The notes: generated by a model not told the origin, from the letters alone. DNA of 64,000 bases from Roseibium suaedae (GCF_900142725.1 NZ_FRBW01000005.1:62001-126000); one strand, 5' to 3'. Positions 25,941-36,284 are shown, counted from the stretch's first letter. Translations and numbers: made by a program.

Positions 25941-27191
25941 ATGAAAGTCATCGTTCTGGGTGCCGGCATCATCGGCGTTACCTCCGCCTATCAACTGGCC
26001 AAGGCTGGACATGAGGTGACGGTTATCGACCGTCAGCCCGGGCCGGCGCTGGAAACCAGCTTTGCCAATGCCGGAGAGGTTTCCTTCGGCTATTGCTCGC
26101 CTTGGGCAGCGCCTGGCATTCCGATGAAGGCCTTGAAGTGGCTACTGATGGAGCACGCACCGCTGATCCTGCGTCTGAAGGTGGACACGGCGATGCTGAG
26201 CTGGCTCCTGCGGATGCTGCGCAACTGCACCTCTGAGCGCTATGCCCTCAACAAGAGCCGGATGCTGCAACTGGCCGACTACAGCCGCGTGTCCCTCGCC
26301 ACCTTGCGATCTGAAACCGGCATTTCCTATGACGAGCGCATGCAGGGAACGCTTCAGCTATTCAGAACGCAGGCGCAGCTCGATGCCTCGGCCAAGGACG
26401 TCAAGGCACTGGCCGCCGATGGCATCCCGTTTGAAGTTCTGGATCGGGATGGCTGCGTGGGCGCCGAACCGGCCCTTGCCCATGTCCGGGACAAGATTGT
26501 CGGCGGCCTGCTGACCCCCAAGGACGAAACCGGCGACTGTTTCAAGTTCACCAATGCACTGGCCCGCATCGCAGAAGACATGGGCGTGACCTTCCAGTGG
26601 AACACATCCGTGAAGGACCTGGATGTCGAAGGCGGTCAGGTGCGCGGCGTTGTGACGGACAAAGGGAAGCAAACAGCTGATGCGATTGTCGTCGCCCTTG
26701 GCAGCTACTCGCCGTTGCTGATGAAGCGCTATGGCATCAAGCTGCCGGTCTATCCGGTGAAGGGCTATTCCCTGACCCTGCCGATCACGGACGCATCGCG
26801 CGCACCGGAATCCACCGTTATGGATGAGACCTACAAGATTGCGATCACACGCCTTGGCGACCGGATCCGCGTTGGCGGCATGGCGGAAATCTCGGGCTAC
26901 ACGAACGACCTTGGCCCGGCGCGCCGCCGCACGCTGGAACATTCCGTCACCGACCTTTTCCCGGGCGGCAACATGAGTGAGGCCAGCTTCTGGTCCGGAT
27001 TGCGGCCAATGACGCCAGATGGAACCCCAGTCATCGGACCGACCAGGATCAAGGGCCTCTTCCTCAACACCGGCCACGGCACCCTCGGCTGGACCATGAG
27101 CACCGGCTCGGCCCGCGTGATCGCCGATCTCGTGTCCGGCCGCGCGCCCGAAATTGACGCAACAGACCTTGCGGTCAGCCGCTACGCCTGA
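25941..27191 (+). CDS. dadA: D-amino acid dehydrogenase small subunit
   Basis: 416 residues opening [20 protein letters not shown], an FAD-binding G-x-G-x-x-G fold, followed by [21 protein letters not shown], diagnostic of DadA. It oxidises D-alanine and other D-amino acids to 2-oxo acids and ammonia, passing electrons to the respiratory chain at the membrane. With the racemase it turns L-alanine into pyruvate. 37 bases separate it from ridA. Confidence 0.95.
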   Translation: MKVIVLGAGIIGVTSAYQLAKAGHEVTVIDRQPGPALETSFANAGEVSFGYCSPWAAPGIPMKALKWLLMEHAPLILRLKVDTAMLSWLLRMLRNCTSERYALNKSRMLQLADYSRVSLATLRSETGISYDERMQGTLQLFRTQAQLDASAKDVKALAADGIPFEVLDRDGCVGAEPALAHVRDKIVGGLLTPKDETGDCFKFTNALARIAEDMGVTFQWNTSVKDLDVEGGQVRGVVTDKGKQTADAIVVALGSYSPLLMKRYGIKLPVYPVKGYSLTLPITDASRAPESTVMDETYKIAITRLGDRIRVGGMAEISGYTNDLGPARRRTLEHSVTDLFPGGNMSEASFWSGLRPMTPDGTPVIGPTRIKGLFLNTGHGTLGWTMSTGSARVIADLVSGRAPEIDATDLAVSRYA

Positions 27192-27228
27192 CCGGCATAC
27201 GCTATCAAATTCAGAAGGAGGATTTTCA

Positions 27229-27609
27229 ATGATCAAGCAAATCGACACCAAGGACGCACCAGGCGCCGTTGGTCCCTATTCCCAGGCCATCCAGACCGGC
27301 AACCTGCTCTTTGTTTCCGGCCAGCTGCCTATTGATCCTGCGACGGGAGAATTCAACTCGGCCAATGCGGTCGAACAGGCAGACCAATGCCTGAAGAACC
27401 TCGCAGCCATCGCCAAGGCCGCCGGCACGGACCTGTCGAACACCGTGAAAACCACCGTGCTTCTGACCGATCTGGGAGACTTTGCCGAAGTGAACCGGGT
27501 CTATGCAGGCTTCTTCAAGGAGCCCTTCCCGGCGCGCGCCTGCTATGAGGTCAAGGCCCTGCCAAAGGGCGCGAAGGTCGAAATCGAAGCCGTCATTGCC
27601 GTCGGCTGA
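27229..27609 (+). CDS. ridA: RidA, 2-iminoacid/enamine deaminase
   Basis: 126 residues starting MIKQIDTKDAPGAVGPYSQA with AAGGAGGAT before the ATG. The family arginine is present in PARACYEVKALPKGAKVEIEA. RidA hydrolyses reactive imines and enamines released by PLP and FAD enzymes. Its position directly after dadA fits a role in clearing the iminopyruvate intermediate and protecting PLP enzymes such as the racemase and glyA. Confidence 0.94.
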   Translation: MIKQIDTKDAPGAVGPYSQAIQTGNLLFVSGQLPIDPATGEFNSANAVEQADQCLKNLAAIAKAAGTDLSNTVKTTVLLTDLGDFAEVNRVYAGFFKEPFPARACYEVKALPKGAKVEIEAVIAVG

Positions 27610-27626
27610 CCTTTAAATTCAGCACT

Positions 27627-27669
27627 TGCGGCCGTTGAGCCAGCGTTTCACGCCAGCTTGACGGCCGCA
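27627..27669. terminator. Terminator between ridA and the rpiR-type gene
   Basis: TGCGGCCGT at 27627 pairs with ACGGCCGCA ending at 27669, with further pairing inside (GAGC/GCTT and GCG/CGC regions around a TTTCA loop). It lies between convergent genes and can serve both. Confidence 0.75.
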
Positions 27670-27684
27670 GGCTATTTCCAAAAA

Positions 27685-28602
27685 TCAGCCGCCAGTCAGA
27701 CGTGAAGACGCCCGGAAACTGCGGAACTGATTGAGCGCATTGATCGACTTGCCATTGTCGATGGATGCCAGATCCAGAATGATCGCGTTGGCGATGGTCA
27801 TCGGCACGACGAGAGACTGGGACTCTCCCGGTTCGCCTCGGGACACGAGGATCTGATGATCGGGCGCCGGATCGATCCGGGTTCCACCAACATCGGTAAT
27901 CGCCAGTGTCCTGGCTCCGGCGCGCGCGGCCACATCACGCACTTCCTCCAGAAGCGGCGGCGCCTTGCGGAAGGCCAGCATCCAGACGACGTCATCCTGG
28001 GTCAGGCCTGTCAGCAGTTCCGGCAGCAGATGGATCTGACTGCCGAGATCAACTGCATCATAGCCCGACCGGCCGAGGCGAAGCGCGATGAGCGAGCAGA
28101 GGGAGGCAAAGTGCCCCCGGCCGAAGACGAAAATCCTCCGGCTGCCGCACAGCGTTTCTGAAAACGCACGGATATCCGCATCCGAGACGCTGTTGCGAGC
28201 CTGTTGGAGCGCTGCAATCTCACTGTCCAGCACCGAGGCCAGCAGCCCGTCCCCTTCTGCCTTCACCAGCCGGGCGGCCATGCGGGCCGCAGGGCTTTCA
28301 AAGTCGTTGCCGCCTTCCGTCAAGCTGGATTGCAGGAAGCTCCTGAATTCCGGATAGCCCTTGAACCCCAGACGGCGGGCGAGCCGCACGGCAGAGGCCG
28401 GATGCACACCGGCGCGGGAAGAGACATCCTTGCCGTTTTCCAGGGCCGCCCGGATCGGATCCTGGATCAGAACATCCAGAAGCCGCGTGTCCGCATCCGT
28501 GAGACGGGAGGAATGGCGGCTGATCAGATCGCTCAGGGCCAAAGGCGCATCTTCTCCGGCCGTCTCGCCTTCCCTATCCGTGTCGCGCATGTTTCCGCTC
28601 AT
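27685..28602 (-). CDS. RpiR-family regulator of the ugp-type operon
   Basis: 305 residues from the ATG at 28602; MRDTD at 28590 is an alternative. The N-terminal HTH_6 domain (about 20-95) contains SSRAGVHPASAVRLARRLGF. A SIS sugar-phosphate-binding domain (about 140-270) contains RRIFVFGRGHFASLCSLIAL and ALRLGRSGYDAVDLG. It overlaps the upstream ugpC gene by 29 nt, so it is the last gene of the transporter operon. A phosphorylated ligand, such as glycerol 3-phosphate, would suit both the SIS domain and the operon (inference). Confidence 0.88.
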   Translation of the reverse strand: MSGNMRDTDREGETAGEDAPLALSDLISRHSSRLTDADTRLLDVLIQDPIRAALENGKDVSSRAGVHPASAVRLARRLGFKGYPEFRSFLQSSLTEGGNDFESPAARMAARLVKAEGDGLLASVLDSEIAALQQARNSVSDADIRAFSETLCGSRRIFVFGRGHFASLCSLIALRLGRSGYDAVDLGSQIHLLPELLTGLTQDDVVWMLAFRKAPPLLEEVRDVAARAGARTLAITDVGGTRIDPAPDHQILVSRGEPGESQSLVVPMTIANAIILDLASIDNGKSINALNQFRSFRASSRLTGG

Positions 28603-29629
28603 GACTTTCCAGATCGATCCTGTCGCCAGTCTGGCTATCGAAATAAAGGGCCCGGTCCAGATCATAGGAAATCCAGAGACCGTCCGTCCCCGAGGGCATG
28701 TCCCGCCGCGCTGCCGTCACCGTCAACCGGCCCGCCGGCGTTTCGCAGTGAAGCAGCATTTCGGAGCCCGTCATTTCCGACAGGATAATTCGCGCTGGCA
28801 AGGCTCCTCCGGGGTTTTCTCCGTGGACTGTCAGCATATCCGGACGCAGGCCTGCCGTCAGGCCCTTGGGTCCCTGCCAGCAAGGCAAAGCTTCGGCATC
28901 AACAAAATTGATCGGCGGCGTGCCCAGGAAGCTGGCAACGAAGCGGTTGCGCGGCTGGTCGTAGATCACATCAGGCCGGTCAAACTGCAGCAGATGGCCA
29001 TCCTTCATCACGGCCACCCGGTCGGCCAGGGAAAGCGCCTCGGTCTGATCGTGGGTGACATAGACAATCGTCGCGCCGAGTTGCCGGTGCAGCTCCTTGA
29101 TCTCCGTGCGCATGGTGATGCGCAAGGCGTTGTCCAGATTGGACAACGGCTCATCCATGAGGAAGATCGAGGCATTGCGGGCCATCGCCCGCCCCATGGC
29201 AACGCGCTGACGCTGACCTCCGGAGAGCGCCGCCGGCTTGCGGTCGAGATAGGCGTCAAGCTGCAAGGTTTTTGCGACTTCTCTTGCGCGCTCGTTCCGC
29301 TCAGTCTTGGGAACACCCCGTAGCTCCAGGCCGAAGGCGATGTTGTCACGCACGCTCATATGCGGATAGAGCGCGTAATTCTGAAAGATCATCGCAATGT
29401 CACGATCTTGCGGGGCCAGATCATTGGCCAGCTTGCCGCCGATCTCGATCCGCCCCTCCTCACAACGGTCCAGACCCGCGATCAGACGCAACAAGGTGGA
29501 CTTGCCGCAGCCTGACGGGCCGACGATGACGACAAACTCGCCCGGCCTGATGTCGAGGGAAACCCCATGAAGAATCTGCGGGCCATTGGGATAGGATTTG
29601 CGGATGTCCTGAAGCTGGATGCTGCTCAC
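28574..29629 (-). CDS. ugpC: ABC transporter ATPase, UgpC/MalK type
   Basis: 351 residues. Walker A GPSGCGKST, Q loop IFQNYALYPHMSV, signature LSGGQRQRVAMGRAMARN and Walker B IFLMDEPLSNLD are all present. The C-terminal 110 residues form the OB-fold regulatory domain typical of sugar-type (CUT1) importers. It powers the UgpA/UgpE permease. Its start overlaps the stop of the phosphodiesterase gene as ATGA. Confidence 0.9.
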   Translation of the reverse strand: MSSIQLQDIRKSYPNGPQILHGVSLDIRPGEFVVIVGPSGCGKSTLLRLIAGLDRCEEGRIEIGGKLANDLAPQDRDIAMIFQNYALYPHMSVRDNIAFGLELRGVPKTERNERAREVAKTLQLDAYLDRKPAALSGGQRQRVAMGRAMARNASIFLMDEPLSNLDNALRITMRTEIKELHRQLGATIVYVTHDQTEALSLADRVAVMKDGHLLQFDRPDVIYDQPRNRFVASFLGTPPINFVDAEALPCWQGPKGLTAGLRPDMLTVHGENPGGALPARIILSEMTGSEMLLHCETPAGRLTVTAARRDMPSGTDGLWISYDLDRALYFDSQTGDRIDLESHERKHARHG

Positions 29630-30375
29630 GGCCTCGATCCTTCCTTGCGGCTGTTGCGGATGGTGATTGCAAGGGTGGGCCGGTCGGTGGTGAACACCTT
29701 GACCCCGAGATCAAGCGCGAGGCCGATCTGGTCCGGCGTGTGGGCCGCCCAGCAACCGAATGCGATCCCCGCCGCCTCGAACTGGTCCTTCAGGGCCTTG
29801 TCCGCCGTCGAGATGTGAACGCCGACTTCCTTGATGCCGTGTGTCTTTGCCACTTCGATCACCGCGCCGGGGCCTAGCTGGCGCAGGACGGCGGGGCTCA
29901 CCAGCCAGAGGCAAGGCCGGTCAGTGGCGGCCGCGATCTCGTCCATGCTGGCAACCAGGAACGAGGAAAAGACCGTCCGCTCCAGCATGCCATGCTGCTT
30001 CAGGACGGCCATGACTCTGGGTACAAAACCGGCATAGGCAAGGCCGTCTGCGCCCGGCTTGATTTCACAGCGGAAGCCCACCGTACTGTCCTGATAAAGA
30101 GCGCAGAGTTCTTCCAGCGTCAGCGGATTGCTGCCTGCGCCGTAGCGGATTTCTGCGTTCTTGATGTCGGCCAGAAGCATCTGCGCAATCACGCCGGTTG
30201 TGTCGGTGGTGGCGTCCAGCGTGGCGTCATGATGAACCACAATGGCGCCATCTGCGGTCGGATGGACATCGAACTCGACTTCTTCCAGCGCCATCTGCGC
30301 GGTGGCCCGGAAGCCCTGCAGGGTGCTGTCTCCAAATTCCAGAGTGCCGCCGCGATGGGATGCAATGCGTGTCAT
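29626..30375 (-). CDS. ugpQ: Glycerophosphodiester phosphodiesterase, cytoplasmic
   Basis: 249 residues with the GDPD catalytic pattern: ASHRGG near the N-terminus (H8, R9), then EFDVHPTADGAIVVHHD with the metal-binding E and D and the second histidine. No signal peptide is present, so it should act in the cytoplasm like UgpQ, splitting imported glycerophosphodiesters into glycerol 3-phosphate and an alcohol. It lies inside the transporter operon, 18 bases after ugpE. Confidence 0.92.
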   Translation of the reverse strand: MTRIASHRGGTLEFGDSTLQGFRATAQMALEEVEFDVHPTADGAIVVHHDATLDATTDTTGVIAQMLLADIKNAEIRYGAGSNPLTLEELCALYQDSTVGFRCEIKPGADGLAYAGFVPRVMAVLKQHGMLERTVFSSFLVASMDEIAAATDRPCLWLVSPAVLRQLGPGAVIEVAKTHGIKEVGVHISTADKALKDQFEAAGIAFGCWAAHTPDQIGLALDLGVKVFTTDRPTLAITIRNSRKEGSRP

Positions 30376-30393
30376 TGAAAGGATTTCCTTGAT

Positions 30394-31203
30394 TTATTTC
30401 ACGGCGCCCATGGTGATGCCGCGCACGAGATGGCGCTCCACCAGGAGAAAGCCCAGGAGAACTGGCAGGATGGTGATGGTCGAGGCAGCCATGACGAGCG
30501 GCCAGTCGACGAGACCTTCACCGGGATTGATGCGGTAGAGACGCGCAAGGCCGACCTGCAGGGTGTAGAGGTCCTTGTCCCCGACAGCCACGAGCGGCCA
30601 GATGTAACTGTTCCACTCGGTCATGAAGATGTAGAGCGCCATGGACGCGATCGCCGGGCGGGACAGGGGCACAATGATCCGCCACAGCACGGTCAGCGGG
30701 CGGGCTCCATCCATATAGGCCGCTTCATCCAGGGACTTCGGGATGCCCCGGATATACTGCCGCAGGAAGAAGGCGGCAAAGCCGTTAGAGATCGCCGGCA
30801 GGATCAGGCCGGCATAGGTGTCGAGCAGCCCGACCTTTGCCAGAGACAGATAGTTCGGGATCAGGCTGATGTGGCTGGGGATCATCAGCGTGGCAATGGT
30901 CGCTCCGAACAAGAGGTTCCCGCCCCTGAAGGAAAAGCGGGCAAAGGCGTAGGCGGCCATGGTCGCGAAGGAAATGCCGAGCAGGGTCACCATGCCGGAC
31001 ACGAACAGGCTGTTGAGGAGATAGCGGGCAAAATCATACTGCCCGATTGCCCGGCCATAATTGTCGAGCGTGAACGCCGTCCCGCCCGTGTAATAGGCAT
31101 CCGCCGTCTGGAAGGAGATCCAGATCGAATAGAGAACCGGAGACAGGAAGAGCAGACCGGCGATGGCTGCAAGGCCTACGAGAAAGGGATTGTCACGCTT
31201 CAT
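30394..31203 (-). CDS. ugpE: ABC permease, UgpE type
   Basis: 269 residues with six membrane segments and the EAA loop as EAAYMDGARPLTVLWRIIVPLSRPA, here given in two parts: EAAYMDGA and LWRIIVPLSRPA. GGAAGGT lies six bases before the ATG. It overlaps the end of ugpA by 11 nt. It forms the import channel with UgpA. Confidence 0.9.
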   Translation of the reverse strand: MKRDNPFLVGLAAIAGLLFLSPVLYSIWISFQTADAYYTGGTAFTLDNYGRAIGQYDFARYLLNSLFVSGMVTLLGISFATMAAYAFARFSFRGGNLLFGATIATLMIPSHISLIPNYLSLAKVGLLDTYAGLILPAISNGFAAFFLRQYIRGIPKSLDEAAYMDGARPLTVLWRIIVPLSRPAIASMALYIFMTEWNSYIWPLVAVGDKDLYTLQVGLARLYRINPGEGLVDWPLVMAASTITILPVLLGFLLVERHLVRGITMGAVK

Positions 31204-32062
31204 AATGGACCTTCCTGCCGATGATGCGGGACTTGAGGATGGCCAGAGCGACCAGCAGCACGAACAGGATCACCGCCAGCGCGGAGCCTCTGCCGATATC
31301 GAACAGCACGAAGCCGATCTCGTAGAGCTGATTGACCAGCATGTCCGTTGCCCCGGCCGGGCCGCCGCGGGTCATGACATTGACGATGGTGAAGACCTGA
31401 AAGGCCTCGATGACGGAAATGACGAGCAGGAAATAGGTCGTCGGCATCACCAGAGGCAGCGTAACGCGCCGGAACACATGCAGGCGGCGGCCACCGTCGA
31501 CGGAAGCCGCGTCATAAAGCTCGCCCGGAATGGCCTGCAGACCCGCGATATAGATCACGATGTCATAGCCGAGCTGCTTCCAGGTGTTGACGAAGATCAG
31601 AACCCAGAGCGCCAGAAACGGGTCCTGCAGCCAATGCACCTTGCCGATGCCGACGGCAGCAAACAACGCGTTGACCATGCCGTAGTCGGTCGAGAAGATC
31701 CAGGAGAAGACAACCGCAATCGAAACGGCAGACGTCACCGAAGGCAGAAACAGCGCGCCGCGCAAGAGCCGTGAATGGAGGGTTTCGCGGGTCAGGTAAC
31801 TCGCGATCACCAGGGCAAGGCCGAGCCTGAGCGGCACGGACAGAACTGCAAAAACGGTGGTGACCCAAAGCGAGTTCCAGAAGTCGTGCGAAGCCAGCAA
31901 TTGCTCATAATTGCGCAAGCCGACGAAAGGCATGTCCGGCGACAGGAAATTCCATTCGCGAACACTCAGGTTGAGACTCGACAGAATGGGGATGTAGGTG
32001 AACACCGCGATGGAGATCATCAACGGCGCCACGAAGAAATAGGGGGTGAGTTTGCGAAGCAT
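31193..32062 (-). CDS. ugpA: ABC permease, UgpA type
   Basis: 289 residues from MLRKLTPYFFVAPLMISIAV. Six membrane segments and an EAA-type loop (YDAASVDGGRRLHVFRRVTLP) identify a CUT1 importer permease. A GTG 48 bases upstream with AAAGG before it is an alternative start that adds a proline/alanine-rich tail. It lies 61 bases after the binding-protein gene. Confidence 0.9.
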   Translation of the reverse strand: MLRKLTPYFFVAPLMISIAVFTYIPILSSLNLSVREWNFLSPDMPFVGLRNYEQLLASHDFWNSLWVTTVFAVLSVPLRLGLALVIASYLTRETLHSRLLRGALFLPSVTSAVSIAVVFSWIFSTDYGMVNALFAAVGIGKVHWLQDPFLALWVLIFVNTWKQLGYDIVIYIAGLQAIPGELYDAASVDGGRRLHVFRRVTLPLVMPTTYFLLVISVIEAFQVFTIVNVMTRGGPAGATDMLVNQLYEIGFVLFDIGRGSALAVILFVLLVALAILKSRIIGRKVHYEA

Positions 32063-32123
32063 GACCGTGGATCGTACCGGCGGTGCGGGCGCAAACCCGC
32101 CCGCCGGCACCCTTTGAAAAGGA

Positions 32124-33383
32124 TCAGTTGCTGAGACGCGTTTCTTCGGAGCGGGTCTGCTCGGCGAAGTCTTTCAGGGTCTCTGCGGCATCGCGCTGGC
32201 CCAGAGCCATGGCCTGCCACATCTTGTATTCCGTGGTCCGCATCCAGGTCACGACGGTGGTGCGGGCACGGCCATGGGCATTCGGCAGGGACTCGATGGC
32301 AACATCAATGCCCGGCTTGGTGGCCAGAGCTTCCTTGGCGACCGGAAGATCGGCACTCTTCTTGTTGATTGGCAGGTAGCCGGTGGCAGCAAACCAGATT
32401 GCATTGGCTTCCGGAGAAGAGGCGTAGCTCACGAACTTGTAGGCAGCATCCTGAACGTCCTTGGGGGAAGAGGCCATGATGCCGATCCCTGCGCCGCCGA
32501 TCGGCACCGAGCAGGCCTTGTTGCACGGCATCGGACGAACAGCCAGATTGTCGCCGAGAGCCTTCTTGGTCGAACCATAGCCGCCGGTGGAATTCATCTG
32601 AATGCCAACCTTGCCGGCCAGGAACGCATCGCGGCCTGCATCCTCGTCGGTTACGCCATCGGGAGATGCAACCTTCTCCGCATGTACCAGGGACGCCATC
32701 CACTGGTAGGCTTCAATGGTGTTCGGCTTGTCGAGCAGGATCTCACCGGACATCGGATCGACCAACTCGCTGTCATTGGCCATGACCAGGCCCCAGCGGG
32801 CAAACTGACCGGGGGCAGCAATACCGGAAATACCTTCCGCGCCCAGCTTGCCGTTGATGGTCTTGGCAGCGCTCAGGATCTCGTCAAACGTGACGAGCGG
32901 CGTGTCTTCGGACAGCCCGGCGCGGGTGAAAATGTCCTTGTTGAAATAAAGGACCGGCGTGGAAGAGTTGAACGGCACGATATAGTTCTTGCCGTCGATC
33001 ACCCCGACTTCCTTGGCATAGTCGTAGAGGTCGTCCTTTAGCGGATCCGCATCGAAATAGGGCGTCAGATCCGTGAGAATGCCGTTGTTGGCAAAGAGGC
33101 CATAACGGGTGACTTCCAGAATGACCGCATCCGGTGCCCGGCGAGCCGGAATGGCGGCCTGCAGCTTTGCGATGATATCGTTGTAGTTGCCGATGAACTC
33201 GGCTTCGATGTCGATATCGGGATTGGCGGCTTCGAAATTGGCAATGATCTTGTCGATTGCCGCGCCATTCGTCTTGTTGAAGCTGTGCCAGAACTTGACC
33301 GTCGTCGCGGCATCGGCCGCGCCCACGCTGGCGACGAGAGAAAGAACGCTGGCTGCAATCGCGCTCTGGAATTTCCGGGACAT
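32124..33383 (-). CDS. ugpB: Periplasmic binding protein, UgpB type
   Basis: 419 residues with a Sec signal peptide (MSRKFQSAIAASVLSLVAS, cut after AADA). The mature start TTVKFWHSFNKTNGAAIDKI is the UgpB pattern (V-x-F-W-H-x-x), and GGYGSTKK and VPIGGAGIGI are also typical. AAGGAG six bases before the ATG sets the start. It binds glycerol 3-phosphate or glycerophosphodiesters; presence of ugpQ in the operon supports this over a sugar ligand. Confidence 0.88.
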   Translation of the reverse strand: MSRKFQSAIAASVLSLVASVGAADAATTVKFWHSFNKTNGAAIDKIIANFEAANPDIDIEAEFIGNYNDIIAKLQAAIPARRAPDAVILEVTRYGLFANNGILTDLTPYFDADPLKDDLYDYAKEVGVIDGKNYIVPFNSSTPVLYFNKDIFTRAGLSEDTPLVTFDEILSAAKTINGKLGAEGISGIAAPGQFARWGLVMANDSELVDPMSGEILLDKPNTIEAYQWMASLVHAEKVASPDGVTDEDAGRDAFLAGKVGIQMNSTGGYGSTKKALGDNLAVRPMPCNKACSVPIGGAGIGIMASSPKDVQDAAYKFVSYASSPEANAIWFAATGYLPINKKSADLPVAKEALATKPGIDVAIESLPNAHGRARTTVVTWMRTTEYKMWQAMALGQRDAAETLKDFAEQTRSEETRLSN

Positions 33384-33542
33384 CTGCATCTCCTTTGCAA
33401 ACAAAATTGCAACGAGATCGACTTAGCAATTTGAAGCGACAGTTTCTTAAATCAGCCATGAATGTTTGGTGACAGCAACGTGCTCCGCGCCCGCGCAACC
33501 CAAAGACGTGAGTTTGGCCCGGATGGATCTCGCCCAAACGCA
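33384..33542. promoter_or_regulatory. Promoter region of the ugp-type operon
   Basis: 159 bases between ugpB and the sdaA terminator, AT-richer near ugpB (TTGCAATTTTGTTTGC on the minus strand). No PhoB box could be picked out by eye; the RpiR protein at the end of the operon probably binds here. Confidence 0.35.
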
Positions 33543-33575
33543 AAAGGCCCTGGAGGATGCTCCTCCAGGGCCTTT
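33543..33575 (-). terminator. Terminator of the sox-glyA-sdaA operon
   Basis: AAAGGCCCTGGAGGA and TCCTCCAGGGCCTTT make a perfect 15-bp stem with a TGC loop, 23 bases after the sdaA stop; the minus strand runs out of the stem as CCTTTTG. Confidence 0.92.
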
Positions 33576-33597
33576 CGAACCAATCTGAGATCACGCG

Positions 33598-35010
33598 TCA
33601 GCACTCCGGAATGTTGACCGCTATGCCGCCGGTCGAGGTTTCCTTGTATTTCAGGTTCATGTCATGGCCGGTCTGGCGCATCACCTCGATGCAATTGTCC
33701 AGCGGCATGAAATGCTGCCCGTCACCGCGCAGCGCCAGGCTCGCCGCAGATACGGCCTTGATGGCGCCAAGCGCATTGCGTTCGATACAGGGAACCTGAA
33801 CGAGGCCCGCTGCCGGATCGCAGGTCATGCCCAGGTGATGTTCGAGAGCAATTTCCGCCGCATTTTCAATCTGCTCATTGGATCCACCGAGAGCAGCGCA
33901 AAGCCCGGCCGCTGCCATGGCTGAGGCCGACCCTACCTCCCCCTGGCAGCCAACTTCGGCTCCTGAAATCGAGGCATTGTGCTTGATCAGCCCCCCGACG
34001 GCGGCAGCAACGAGCAGAAGATCCCGCTCCCCGGCTGAATTCGCCCCCCTGCAATGGTCGCGGTAATAGCGGAGCACAGCAGGCACGACCCCGGCGGCGC
34101 CATTGGTCGGCGAGGTGACAACCCGGCCGCCAGCCGCGTTTTCCTCGTTGACCGCCATGGCGTAAACGCTCAGCCAATCATTGACCACATGCGGCTGACC
34201 GAAATTATGACCGCGCTCGTCGGTCAGTTGCGCGAAGATGGCCTTGGCGCGCCGGCGCACCTTGAGACCGCCGGGCAGAATGCCGTCACAGCGCAGGCCG
34301 CGCTCGACACATCCGTCCATGGCCTCCAGAACCAGCTTCAGCTTGGCTTCCAGATCCTCGCCATGAATGACCTGCTCATTGGCGCGCTTCATCTCTGCGA
34401 TGGACTTGCCAGAGGCAGCGCCCATCTCCAGCATTTCCTTCGCCGTGCCGAATGGGAAAGGAAACTGCTTGGCTTCCTTTTCATCCCGTAGAGAGTTAGG
34501 CCTCCCCTCCCGGTCACTGAGAAGCTCAGCATGGGACAGCACGAAGCCACCGCCAATCGAATAATAGGTTTCCTCGTGGCAGAGGGTTCCTGCCGCATCG
34601 AAGGCCCGGAAGATCATACCGTTGGCATGGAGTTCCAGAGGCGGGCCATAGTCGAAAATCAGGTCGGTTGCCGGATTGAACTGCAGGGTTCCAAGCCCCT
34701 GAGGCGCGATGGTGCAACGGGCATGCACTTCTGACTCCAGCCGCTCGGCCTCGTCCGGATCAAGCGTGTCCGGCAGCAGGCCGATCAGGCCCAGAATGAC
34801 AGCCCGGTCCGTGGCGTGCCCCTTGCCCGTGAAGGCAAGGGAGCCATGGAGCGAAACTGTAACCGACGCCGGTTCCCCGGCCTCCGGATAGCCTTGTGTC
34901 CCGCTCCGCAATGCATCAAGGAAGCGGGCAGCAGCCGTCATCGGCCCCATGGTATGGGAAGATGACGGGCCAATGCCGATCTTGAATATGTCGAAAACCG
35001 ACAGGAACAT
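33598..35010 (-). CDS. sdaA: L-serine ammonia-lyase, iron-sulfur dependent
   Basis: 470 residues from [20 protein letters not shown], the characteristic N-terminus of single-chain bacterial serine deaminases (SSSHTMGPM). The C-terminal domain carries [17 protein letters not shown] and the cysteines expected for the 4Fe-4S cluster ([27 protein letters not shown]). It converts L-serine to pyruvate and ammonia in the cytoplasm. It is the last gene of the sox-glyA-sdaA run, eight bases after glyA, and completes conversion of sarcosine carbon to pyruvate. Confidence 0.95.
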   Translation of the reverse strand: MFLSVFDIFKIGIGPSSSHTMGPMTAAARFLDALRSGTQGYPEAGEPASVTVSLHGSLAFTGKGHATDRAVILGLIGLLPDTLDPDEAERLESEVHARCTIAPQGLGTLQFNPATDLIFDYGPPLELHANGMIFRAFDAAGTLCHEETYYSIGGGFVLSHAELLSDREGRPNSLRDEKEAKQFPFPFGTAKEMLEMGAASGKSIAEMKRANEQVIHGEDLEAKLKLVLEAMDGCVERGLRCDGILPGGLKVRRRAKAIFAQLTDERGHNFGQPHVVNDWLSVYAMAVNEENAAGGRVVTSPTNGAAGVVPAVLRYYRDHCRGANSAGERDLLLVAAAVGGLIKHNASISGAEVGCQGEVGSASAMAAAGLCAALGGSNEQIENAAEIALEHHLGMTCDPAAGLVQVPCIERNALGAIKAVSAASLALRGDGQHFMPLDNCIEVMRQTGHDMNLKYKETSTGGIAVNIPEC

Positions 35011-35018
35011 GGGCGTGA

Positions 35019-36284
35019 TCAGGCGTAGATCGGATGAGCGGCGCACAGGGCGCGCACTTCACCGAGTACGGCTGCCTCGACATCTGCATTGCCGTCCGCA
35101 TCCGCAGACAAGGCATCGATCACCCGCAGAACCAGTTCCCCGACCTTGCGGAATTCAGCTTCACCAAAGCCGCGGGTCGTGCCGGCAGAGGTGCCGAGAC
35201 GGATGCCGGAGGTCACGAACGGCTTTTCCGGGTCAAACGGAATGGCGTTCTTGTTGCAGGTCAGTCCAGCCCGCTCAAGAGCCGCTTCCGCAGCCTTGCC
35301 GGTCACGCCCTTCGGGCGCAGATCGACCAGAACCATGTGGCAGTCGGTGCCACCGGAAACAATGCCGAGACCGCCTTCGATCAGGACAGCGGAAAGCGCA
35401 CGGGCATTGGTGATGACCTGGGCAGCGTAGTCCTTGAAGGAGGGCTGCAGGGCTTCCCCAAAGGCGACAGCCTTGGCGGCAATCACATGCATCAGCGGTC
35501 CGCCCTGGTTGCCCGGGAAGACAGCGGAATTGAACTTCTTTGCGAGGGCTTCATCATTGGTGAGAATGATGCCGCCGCGCGGACCACGCAGGGTCTTGTG
35601 GGTCGTGGAGGTCACCACATGGGCATGCGGAACCGGGTTCGGATAGTGACCCGCTGCCACCAGGCCGGCATAGTGGGCCATGTCGACCATCAGATAGGCA
35701 CCAACTTCATCGGCAATCGCACGGAACCCGGCGAAGTCGATGTGACGCGGGTAGGCAGAAGCCCCTGCAACGATCAGCTTCGGCTTGGTTTCCAGCGCCA
35801 CCTTGCGGACAGCTTCCATGTCGATCAGGTGGTTGTCTTCACGCACTTCATAGGAGACCACGTCAAACCACTTACCCGACATGGTGACCGGAGATCCGTG
35901 GGTGAGATGGCCACCGTGTGCCAGCGACATGCCCATGATGCGGTCGCCCGGCTGCAGCAGAGCCAGGAAAACCGCCTGGTTTGCCTGTGCGCCGGAATGG
36001 GGCTGCACATTGGCAAAGCCCGCGCCGAACAGCTCCTTCAGCCGCTCGATGGCAATCGTCTCGACTTCATCGACATGCTCGCAGCCACCATAGTAGCGGC
36101 GGCCCGGATAGCCTTCGGCATATTTGTTGGTCAAGACCGAGCCTTGAGCCAGAAGCACGTCCTTGGAGACGATGTTTTCAGAGGCGATCAGCTCGATCTG
36201 GTTCTGCTGGCGCTCCAGTTCGAGAGCCACGGCCTTGGCGACTGCGGCGTCGGAGATGGCTGAAGAAGAAATACGATCAGTCAT
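35019..36284 (-). CDS. glyA: Serine hydroxymethyltransferase
   Basis: 421 residues. The PLP-lysine motif is [15 protein letters not shown], and [15 protein letters not shown] plus [20 protein letters not shown] are family signatures. It combines glycine with methylene-tetrahydrofolate to give serine. Here both substrates come from the sarcosine oxidase encoded just upstream, so this copy is probably the catabolic one and another glyA may exist elsewhere. Confidence 0.97.
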   Translation of the reverse strand: MTDRISSSAISDAAVAKAVALELERQQNQIELIASENIVSKDVLLAQGSVLTNKYAEGYPGRRYYGGCEHVDEVETIAIERLKELFGAGFANVQPHSGAQANQAVFLALLQPGDRIMGMSLAHGGHLTHGSPVTMSGKWFDVVSYEVREDNHLIDMEAVRKVALETKPKLIVAGASAYPRHIDFAGFRAIADEVGAYLMVDMAHYAGLVAAGHYPNPVPHAHVVTSTTHKTLRGPRGGIILTNDEALAKKFNSAVFPGNQGGPLMHVIAAKAVAFGEALQPSFKDYAAQVITNARALSAVLIEGGLGIVSGGTDCHMVLVDLRPKGVTGKAAEAALERAGLTCNKNAIPFDPEKPFVTSGIRLGTSAGTTRGFGEAEFRKVGELVLRVIDALSADADGNADVEAAVLGEVRALCAAHPIYA

